Below are positions 58,061 through 64,000 of a stretch of DNA of 64,000 nt, one piece after another; position 1 is the stretch's first letter; the number at the start of each line of letters is the position of its first letter. Position numbers and translations under genes: made by a program. Below the pieces are notes generated by a model. The model searched no databases and was not told where the DNA came from. It saw nothing but the letters and a program-made list of their open reading frames with translations. Source of the stretch: Acinetobacter terrae. Lineage in GTDB: Bacteria; Pseudomonadota; Gammaproteobacteria; Pseudomonadales; Moraxellaceae. Where the stretch lies: the NCBI RefSeq assembly GCF_013004375.1, contig NZ_JABERI010000009.1, forward strand, positions 1 through 64,000, read 5' to 3'.

Positions 58061-58678
58061 ATGCTTGAGTTTTTGCAAAACTATGACTTAATCCCGTTTC
58101 ATTTAAGTTTATTGGCTTTAGTTTTACTCAGCATGGCAGAAACTATTGGTTATTACTTTAATATTCGACCTACGCAATATCTAAAGAAACTGTCTCCAAA
58201 GAAACTCTCTGAATCACCACTGTTGAATGTTAAATTTTCCAAAACACTGATTGTGGTATTTTTACTGATGAACTTCAGCTTTGCTGGCTATTTTCTTCAA
58301 CTGTGTGTTTATACCCAGCAACAGGAATTTCTGCCCGCATTTTACTTAGTGATCCCCGCACTCATCATTGCGATTTTCTTCACTGTGTTTATGATTCATT
58401 GTCTTGATCAAGTCATCAAACCTACATTCACCAGACAACAGGTTAGTTTGCTTGGACGTCTAGCTACGATATCCAGTGGCAATGCCCGCCCAGGCTTTTC
58501 TGCACAGGCACGGGTTAGAGATAGCTTCGGTCAATTGCATTATGTTCAGGTTGAGCCAGAATTTGGTGAACTCGAATTTCAATCACAGATTATTTTAATT
58601 CGTTTAAAAAAATCGCACTATATTGCTAAAAAGATATCCAAATCCAACACACTCTTTAGCATGGAAAACCATCAGTAA
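58061..58678 (+). CDS. YqiJ-like membrane protein with OB-fold domain
   Basis: 205 aa. Three membrane helices (about 12-30, 62-83, 94-115), then a C-terminal soluble beta domain from about 130 (LLGRLATISSGNARPGFSAQARVRD, then GQLHYVQVEPEF). The layout is that of the YqiJ family, in which the OB-like tail lies in the cytoplasm and partners flotillin-type proteins. No flotillin gene is in the window. It is 28 bp after the Rieske gene. Confidence 0.82.
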   Translation: MLEFLQNYDLIPFHLSLLALVLLSMAETIGYYFNIRPTQYLKKLSPKKLSESPLLNVKFSKTLIVVFLLMNFSFAGYFLQLCVYTQQQEFLPAFYLVIPALIIAIFFTVFMIHCLDQVIKPTFTRQQVSLLGRLATISSGNARPGFSAQARVRDSFGQLHYVQVEPEFGELEFQSQIILIRLKKSHYIAKKISKSNTLFSMENHQ

Positions 58679-58722
58679 CATTTAAGTAATTAGTCATCAA
58701 AATTAATTTTAGATATAAAAAA

Positions 58723-58749
58723 ACCAGTCAAGTCAGCAACCCAACTGGT
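58723..58749 (-). terminator. Hairpin terminator of YidB-like gene
   Basis: ACCAGT (58723-58728) with ACTGGT (58744-58749), then a run of T on the minus strand. Confidence 0.65.
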
Positions 58750-58765
58750 CTTAAAAAGCAAAATC

Positions 58766-59431
58766 TTAACGTTTAAGAAAGCCAGAAACCAAGTTCATGA
58801 CTTGCTGAATATCTGCATTGGCTTCTTGTTTATTGGTCTGTTCACCTTGTGGGGTCAATGAATCAATAATTTGTGGTAAAACCGTTGAAATCGCACTGTA
58901 AATATCCTGTTTAGGCACATGCGCTTCTTCCGCCACTTTTTCTACGTCCTGCTCATCAAATAAGCTTTGAACCTGTTGTTGATCCACACTTGCATTTTCA
59001 CCCGGACCAGTCGAAACCCAATCATCCACTTGGCTGGTTAAGCCCTGACCTTTTAATTTATCCAAAGCACCTTGTATCCCCCCTTGCTTTTGAATCCATG
59101 CCAAAACCAAAGGCAAAACTGCAATCAATAATGTTTTTGCACCACCACCAACATTACCTGTTTGTTGTGTGCTTTGAGTTTGTTGGTTTCCACCCCCTAG
59201 ATGGCTCAGGACCGAACCCAAAATCTCACCTAATCCACCTTGTTGTGACGGTTGGGATTGCTGGTTGGGTTGAGATTGTTGCTGCGTATTATTACCGCTC
59301 ATCTGTCCCAAGATGGAACCCAAAATTCCACCTAAACCGCCCTGTTGTGATTGAGGTTGTGACTGATTTTGCTGGTTGCCACCCAAAGCCTGTTTCGCCA
59401 GCATTTCCACAATATTGCTAAGGTTTGTCAT
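58766..59431 (-). CDS. YidB/DUF937 family protein with Gln-rich repeats
   Basis: 221 aa. Two units QGGLGGILGSILGQMSGNN and QGGLGEILGSVLSHLGGGN (about 29-80) are joined by a Gln/Ser/Pro/Asn-rich linker. The rest is the DUF937 core: LIAVLPLVLAWIQKQGGIQGALDKLKGQGL, VDDWVSTGPGENASVDQQQVQSLF, then helical DIQQVMNLVSGFLKR. YidB-type proteins have no known reaction. No signal peptide. AAAGGA precedes the ATG. Confidence 0.83.
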   Translation of the reverse strand: MTNLSNIVEMLAKQALGGNQQNQSQPQSQQGGLGGILGSILGQMSGNNTQQQSQPNQQSQPSQQGGLGEILGSVLSHLGGGNQQTQSTQQTGNVGGGAKTLLIAVLPLVLAWIQKQGGIQGALDKLKGQGLTSQVDDWVSTGPGENASVDQQQVQSLFDEQDVEKVAEEAHVPKQDIYSAISTVLPQIIDSLTPQGEQTNKQEANADIQQVMNLVSGFLKR

Positions 59432-59541
59432 CGTATTATCCTTTTATTCGCTTAAGAAAAGCATACGATGCTTTCAAAACTAGGAATGAGGACAAATTGT
59501 TAAGTTTTGCAAGATTTAGAAAAGCAATAAATGCTTGAGTC

Positions 59542-60012
59542 TTACCAGCGGAATTTATTCCAGTTTTCCGGGTTTGCCCAAAACTTGGAATTAAACCAGT
59601 CCGGCACATGTTTATAGGTCAGGATATTAAATTGCCATAAAGCAAAATTGCTATCATGCTGGGTTTTATCAATCAGTTGGGTAAAGCCTAAAGAACGTAA
59701 TAATTTCTCATCTTGCAACTGACTCACCACCACAATACGCTTCGCCATCAAATCACGTAGTTTGACCAGCAATTGTGCTTTTTGATTATCGGAAATATCG
59801 AGCAACTCTGGCGAATCAAGCAATACCAACCCCAAATCATATCGCTGTGTAAAAGGCAGATTTAAAAACTCAGTTACGTTAAAATAGTGCCATTGAATTG
59901 ATTGATTGTTGTCGTATTGTGCAAGATTTTGGCCAATACATAATGCAGTTTGAATAGGCTGTTCTTTGGATAAATCGTCTAGCATTGAAGCAATGACATT
60001 TTGTTCAGCCAT
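59542..60012 (-). CDS. DUF6231-like protein
   Basis: 156 aa from the ATG at 60012, with AAGGA at the right spacing; a longer frame to 60063 would cross the divergent gene. The fold looks like a reduced Rossmann (TALCIGQNLA, then YDLGLVLLDSPELL, RIVVVSQL and FNILTYKHVPDWFNSKFWANP). The end NPENWNKFRW is typical of the DUF6231 type. The function is unknown. Its start is 34 bp from that of the divergent DUF2797 gene. Confidence 0.72.
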   Translation of the reverse strand: MAEQNVIASMLDDLSKEQPIQTALCIGQNLAQYDNNQSIQWHYFNVTEFLNLPFTQRYDLGLVLLDSPELLDISDNQKAQLLVKLRDLMAKRIVVVSQLQDEKLLRSLGFTQLIDKTQHDSNFALWQFNILTYKHVPDWFNSKFWANPENWNKFRW

Positions 60013-60046
60013 AACTGCATCCTTATTATTTGAGAGAGTATTCTTC

Positions 60047-60919
60047 ATGGAACTACAAGGCATTTGCCATAAAATGCATGCGGGTCTAAAGGACCCTATT
60101 GTAACTGATCAACAGACCCGTAAGGCAAATGTAGAATATAAATTTGTGCTAGATCGCGCTGAAATTGATCTTCCATTTAGTTTAGGACAAGAAGTCGAAA
60201 TTGAGTGGACCGGCAATATTTATTGTGTTTCTTGTGGAAGTAAAACTCCAAAATCATACTCACAAGGTCACTGCTACAAATGCTTCAAAACCAAAGCTTC
60301 ATGTGACATGTGCATCATGAAGCCAGAAACTTGTCACTATCACCTAGGTACGTGTCGTGAAGATAGTTTTGCGCATAAAGTCTGTTTCCAGCCGCATATT
60401 GTGTACCTTGCCAATTCCAGTGCTTTAAAAGTGGGCATCACCCGTCAGGGACAAATGCCAACACGTTGGCTCGATCAAGGCGCAACCCAAGCGCTACCCA
60501 TTATGAAAGTGGGTTCACGCCGTCTATCGGGTCAACTGGAAATCATGTTTGGGACACAGGTCGCAGACAAAACTGATTGGCGAAAACTACTGAAAGGTGA
60601 AGCTGAGCCATTAGATTTGATTGAAGTTCGTGAGCAACTGATTGAAGAATTTGCACCGAAAATTCAAACTATTCGTGATGAATTCAGTCAGAACCTCGAA
60701 TTTAATGAAACTATTGAAATCATGGAAAGCGAATTGCCACGTGAATTTGTTTATCCAGTGGATGAATATCCTGAAAAAATTAAATCGCATAATCTGGACA
60801 AGACACCAGTGATTCGCGGAAAACTGCTCGGCATTAAAGGTCAATATCTCATTTTAGATACTGGCGTGATTAATATTCGTAAATACTCAGGCTATGAACT
60901 TAAGCTACGCGCTGAATAA
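60047..60919 (+). CDS. DUF2797 protein with Cys clusters
   Basis: 290 aa from ATG 60047 (GAGAGAG upstream). Cys pairs CVSCGSK, CYKCFK, CDMC and a later CHYHLGTC form likely zinc sites (about 62-105). A GIY-YIG-like core follows: IVYLANSSALKVGITRQGQMPTRWLDQGA, with EIMFGTQVADKTDWRKLL. DUF2797 is of unknown function but resembles nuclease-like folds. The gene has its own terminator. Divergent from DUF6231 with only 34 bp between the starts. Confidence 0.86.
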   Translation: MELQGICHKMHAGLKDPIVTDQQTRKANVEYKFVLDRAEIDLPFSLGQEVEIEWTGNIYCVSCGSKTPKSYSQGHCYKCFKTKASCDMCIMKPETCHYHLGTCREDSFAHKVCFQPHIVYLANSSALKVGITRQGQMPTRWLDQGATQALPIMKVGSRRLSGQLEIMFGTQVADKTDWRKLLKGEAEPLDLIEVREQLIEEFAPKIQTIRDEFSQNLEFNETIEIMESELPREFVYPVDEYPEKIKSHNLDKTPVIRGKLLGIKGQYLILDTGVINIRKYSGYELKLRAE

Positions 60920-60936
60920 AACTTTATTTAGCCCAT

Positions 60937-60966
60937 AAAAAAACCTGCATTAATGCAGGTTTTTTT
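60937..60966. terminator. Bidirectional terminator between DUF2797 and ppiD
   Basis: A perfect 14-bp stem (60937-60950 with 60953-60966), loop TA, with A and T runs on both sides. It serves convergent genes. Confidence 0.9.
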
Positions 60967-60979
60967 ATTTCATACGGAA

Positions 60980-62848
60980 TTATTTAATTTTCGCATGTGA
61001 TTTAAGGTATTCAGTGTAATCATCCAGTTCTTGTTGACCACGAAGCTGTTGGTACAACTTAGACAATTCATTCAACTGCTCATCAGTTAAAGCATTAGAC
61101 GTTGTTTTATTGACATTAGACACCGCTACAACCACCAACTCATTTGGCAATGAAGCTGTTGTTACTGACCACATGCCTGCTTTCGGTGCTGGAACACTAA
61201 ATGCTGCACGTTCAATCTCACGTTTCAGACCTTGCGAACGCGTAAATACACCTGCACTTTCAAATGCGATGTTGCTTTGCGCTAATACAGTTGCGGCAGG
61301 TTGTGATTTAAAGCTATTTAATGCAGTTTGAATTTTTGCTTTCGCAGCATCAATTGCTTTTTGCTCAATCAGTTTAGCTTTTACACGAGGTGTTGCCTCT
61401 GCCAAAGTTTGCACACCAGCAGTATGGTAATTACGTACTTTCACCCAAACTGTATCACCATTTGCTAACTGGATACTGCTTGACGCATTACGATCACCAT
61501 TTTTCACATCATCATTAAATAGCTTAACTTTTACATTCGCATCGCTAAGTACAGGATGTTGAGTCGCTAAAGTCATGCCCTTGACCGATTGAACGCTTAC
61601 ACCTTTAACTTCTTGTGCAACGACATCAAGTGCATCACTTCCGATGACCATTTCATTCAACGCATTTACAGTATCTGAAAAGGCATTTGCAGATTTGTTC
61701 TTTTGCAATTCAGCCAGCAAACGTGGTTTTTCAGTTTCAAATGATGGAAGCTTCACGGCAGCCGCTTCTGTTTCAATTAAATGATAACCATATTGGGTTT
61801 TAATCGGAGCGGAGACTTGCGCTGATTTTAAAGAATCCACAGCCTGGTCAAATGCATCACCAAATACACCTTTAACATATGCGTCTACTACACCGCCTTT
61901 AGCTTTAGATTCGGTATCATCTGAATATTGCGCAGCAGCTTGAGCAAACGTCATGCCTGCTTTAATTTTCGCAGCCACATCATTGGCTAATTTCTTCGCT
62001 TCTGCATCTGAACGAGTATCTGCCGCAATTAAAATATGCTTCACCAATGGTTTAGCATCTTTCTTTTGCGCCTCTACAAATGTTGCATAAGCTTGCTGCA
62101 ATTCTGCCTCTGTCACTTGCGTATTCGCTGGTGCAACATTCGCAGGTGTCAACACAACATAATCCACATCCACACTTGCAACCTGCTTAAAGGCATTTTG
62201 ATGCTTGTTGTAATAAGCAGCGATGTCTTGAGCCGTTACTTTTACATTTTTCTTGTAGTCATCAAGTTTAATGCTTGCAAGATGCAAGGTACGTTGTTCA
62301 GTTTGCAAGTTTGCAATCTGCTCAATATCCAGTTTGCTGACCAAAGCATAATCCATAAATGTTGAAGTCAACATTTTTAAGGCATGGTCTTGACGCAAAT
62401 TCGTAATTAAAGCTTGACTGGTCATACCCACTGAACGCAAATAGTTTGCATACAAGCTTTCAGAAAATTTACCATTTTCTTGAAAACTTGGTTGTTGTGC
62501 AACCATCTGCTCAATCTGTGCATCACTTAATGAAATACCCAGATTTTCTGCTTGCTGCAATAACAAGGTACGCGCAACCAAGGTATCCATCGCTTTATTT
62601 TGAATAAAAGATTGATTCAATAAAGTTTCATCACCATTGGCATACGCCAAGTATTGTTCTTTAAATGATTTTGTCAGTGTTTCTAGTTCTTTTTTAGAAA
62701 TTTCTTGGCCATTGACTAATTTTGCTGTGTCTTCTGACTTCCCGCCACTAAAATATCCTTCAATACCTACAAGCGCTAAAGGGGTCAAAAACAAAATGAG
62801 CAGTGCTTTGCCCAACCAACCCTTAATAACTTTACGAAAAGATTCCAT
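60980..62848 (-). CDS. ppiD: Peptidyl-prolyl isomerase D (PpiD)
   Basis: 622 aa. One N-terminal membrane anchor (ALLILFLTPLALVGIEGYF, about 15-33), then a SurA_N-like chaperone part, and a parvulin domain (about 260-360: VKHILIAADTRSDAEAKKLAND, FAQAAAQYSDDTESKAKGG, YGYHLIETE). It is a membrane-bound periplasmic folding factor. The order ppiD next to the HU gene is the same as in E. coli (hupB-ppiD). GGAATACTT precedes the ATG. Confidence 0.95.
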   Translation of the reverse strand: MESFRKVIKGWLGKALLILFLTPLALVGIEGYFSGGKSEDTAKLVNGQEISKKELETLTKSFKEQYLAYANGDETLLNQSFIQNKAMDTLVARTLLLQQAENLGISLSDAQIEQMVAQQPSFQENGKFSESLYANYLRSVGMTSQALITNLRQDHALKMLTSTFMDYALVSKLDIEQIANLQTEQRTLHLASIKLDDYKKNVKVTAQDIAAYYNKHQNAFKQVASVDVDYVVLTPANVAPANTQVTEAELQQAYATFVEAQKKDAKPLVKHILIAADTRSDAEAKKLANDVAAKIKAGMTFAQAAAQYSDDTESKAKGGVVDAYVKGVFGDAFDQAVDSLKSAQVSAPIKTQYGYHLIETEAAAVKLPSFETEKPRLLAELQKNKSANAFSDTVNALNEMVIGSDALDVVAQEVKGVSVQSVKGMTLATQHPVLSDANVKVKLFNDDVKNGDRNASSSIQLANGDTVWVKVRNYHTAGVQTLAEATPRVKAKLIEQKAIDAAKAKIQTALNSFKSQPAATVLAQSNIAFESAGVFTRSQGLKREIERAAFSVPAPKAGMWSVTTASLPNELVVVAVSNVNKTTSNALTDEQLNELSKLYQQLRGQQELDDYTEYLKSHAKIK

Positions 62849-62939
62849 AAGTATTCCAATATTTTATTTGTGAGGGATTTTACCCGAAAACCCACAATGA
62901 ATGAATGAGTTCAAACCCAAAATAGGCATATTAATAAAA

Positions 62940-62962
62940 AAACGCGCCTAAGCGGCGCGTTT
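62940..62962 (-). terminator. Rho-independent terminator of HU gene
   Basis: AAACGCGCC (62940-62948) with GGCGCGTTT (62954-62962), loop TAAGC, followed by a T run on the minus strand. Confidence 0.88.
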
Positions 62963-62979
62963 ATTGGCTTTAAAAAAGA

Positions 62980-63252
62980 TTAAGCAACAGAATCTTTTAA
63001 ACCTTTACCAGCTTTAAAGCTAGGAACCTTGCTTGCTTTAATTTCTAAAGCTGCACCAGTCTGTGGATTACGACCAGTACGTGCTGCACGTTCTTTTACG
63101 TTGAATGTACCAAAACCAACAAGTGTTACAGTATCACCAGATTTAAGTGCTTCAGTAATTGAAGCAATTGTCGCATCTAAGGCTTTACCTGCATCAGTCT
63201 TAGACAATCCCCCTTTCTCTGCAATTGCATCGATTAATTCTGATTTATTCAT
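62980..63252 (-). CDS. hupB: DNA-binding protein HU
   Basis: 90 aa, the exact HU length. [27 protein letters not shown] at the start, and the DNA-binding arm [24 protein letters not shown] in the middle. HU bends and compacts DNA. It is 131 bp upstream of ppiD with its own terminator between. AGAGGA lies upstream of the ATG at a slightly long distance. Confidence 0.97.
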   Translation of the reverse strand: MNKSELIDAIAEKGGLSKTDAGKALDATIASITEALKSGDTVTLVGFGTFNVKERAARTGRNPQTGAALEIKASKVPSFKAGKGLKDSVA

Positions 63253-63410
63253 GAAGATTACGTCCTCTTAATATCGTTTATTTAAGGTCTAAGGATTCCA
63301 TAACACCTTTATAGCAATGGTTCAGGGCAAAACGCAATACTCTGGATATCGATTTCTGCAAAATAAATGCGAAAAAAATTGTTGAAAAATGCAGAAAAAG
63401 CAAAATTGTT

Positions 63411-63878
63411 TCATTTTTTTACAATTTGCTCTTTTAAAGACTTATTTTCTTCAAGCAAAAAATCGACCTTGCTATGTAGTTGTAATATGAGACTTTCTAA
63501 ATGCTGAATATCTTTTACCGTGACCAAACCAATTCGGTTTAAAGAATGGTTCACACTATGGTCAATCAGCTTCTCAACTTTATCTTTGGTATCTGTCACT
63601 GACTCTTTGGCTTTCTCTGACACCTTTTCTACGGTTTGGTCAGCGATTTCCGTGGTTTTAGATTCCAGTTCTTCTCCCACTTTAACTAAAGAATCAAATA
63701 ACTTATTTCCCTCTTCTTCTGCACGTGAAAAAGCACCTAAACCGGCAAGCCAGATTTGTTGGGTATATTTACGGAAATCTAGCCCGGATTTTCGCCCGTC
63801 ACGCGATTTGTTCTTTTTTTTATCAGTATTTTCCGCTGCTTTCTGTTCATCGTCCTGATCTTCTATCTGCTTATCCAT
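63411..63878 (-). CDS. Phasin family protein
   Basis: 155 aa. Charged start (KAAENTDKKKNKSRDG), then the phasin core IWLAGLGAFSRAEEEGNKLFDSLVKVGEE, long amphipathic helices with a heptad pattern (VEKVSEKAKESVTDTKDKVEKL), and a C-terminal coiled coil HLESLILQLHSKVDFLLEENKSL. Phasins coat polyhydroxyalkanoate granules; a PhaC-like hydrolase is at 17.5 kb but not adjacent. AGGAG precedes the ATG. Confidence 0.86.
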   Translation of the reverse strand: MDKQIEDQDDEQKAAENTDKKKNKSRDGRKSGLDFRKYTQQIWLAGLGAFSRAEEEGNKLFDSLVKVGEELESKTTEIADQTVEKVSEKAKESVTDTKDKVEKLIDHSVNHSLNRIGLVTVKDIQHLESLILQLHSKVDFLLEENKSLKEQIVKK

Positions 63879-64000
63879 TAATGCTTTCTCCTGATTGTTT
63901 TATGTACTACCAAACATATTTATCCATAAAATACACTGATAATAGCAAATTAAATACTTGATAGATTTGCTAAACTGTTCTACAAAGCAAGATTATTATG

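Noticed and set aside
63725..63961. Plus-strand frame at the right end across the phasin gene
   Set aside because: Antisense to the phasin gene with its clear ribosome site; no family features.

Overview
The window looks like ordinary chromosome of an Acinetobacter-type gammaproteobacterium. The DNA is AT-rich. Several family variants typical of that genus are present: a 306-aa ArgF, a metal-independent KdsA, CydP plus CydX beside cydAB, and a pyrG-kdsA-eno-ftsB-ispD run. All conclusions come from reading the sequence; no database search was possible. I see no tRNA, CRISPR array, prophage or complete insertion sequence.

Layout. 1-232 carries, on the minus strand, what looks like an rRNA-operon promoter and leader whose 16S gene would lie just off the left edge. 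0.4-4.1 kb (minus) holds a DUF2057 protein, two tandem nitroreductase paralogs and ftsY. 4.2-7.2 kb (plus) is a pair of secreted M16 proteases, one with and one without the zinc motif. 7.1-9.5 kb holds small proteins (membrane, Sel1-like, DUF2750, CBS). 9.6-17.3 kb is a long minus-strand block: a trpB with no trpA, a VWA/MoxR pair with two small genes, rnd, ybaB-recR and metZ. 17.5-21.6 kb (plus) holds a PhaC-like hydrolase, a 3-hydroxyisobutyrate dehydrogenase homologue, a YARHG protein, a HIT protein and a porin behind a convincing Pho box. 21.8-25.4 kb is the cytochrome bd operon cydP-cydA-cydB-cydX-ybgE, preceded by four imperfect ~32-bp repeats. 25.5-31.7 kb (minus) holds rodA and the pyrG-to-ispD cluster (cell wall, LPS, division, glycolysis, CTP). 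31.9-33.7 kb holds a lipoprotein, a CinA-like protein and an unknown exported protein.

33.8-36.7 kb has prpBC with a divergent TetR regulator. 36.8-45.9 kb holds argF, a small exported protein, ynfA, clpSA, a coiled-coil membrane protein, argC, an acidic unknown, a YgjP-like metalloprotease and rpiA. 46-50.4 kb holds ilvA, an unknown protein and a ktrAB potassium uptake pair. 50.4-55.9 kb holds a non-coding inverted-repeat element, the outer-membrane phospholipase pldA, a PreP-like M16C protease and a four-fold-repeat membrane protein. 56-64 kb holds an acetyltransferase, an adenosine-kinase-like PfkB protein with a coupled Rieske protein, a YqiJ-like protein, a YidB-like protein, a tight divergent DUF6231/DUF2797 pair, ppiD, HU and a phasin.

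No clear new multi-gene defence or mobile system is present. The most interesting signals are regulatory or structural: (1) the 32-bp-period dyad array upstream of cydP; (2) the four-unit, 11-bp-period Pho box exactly 10 bp before the -10 of the porin; (3) the DUF6231/DUF2797 divergent start codons only 34 bp apart; (4) a 97-bp inverted-repeat element after ktrB; and (5) the four-fold repeated membrane protein at 55.1-55.9 kb.
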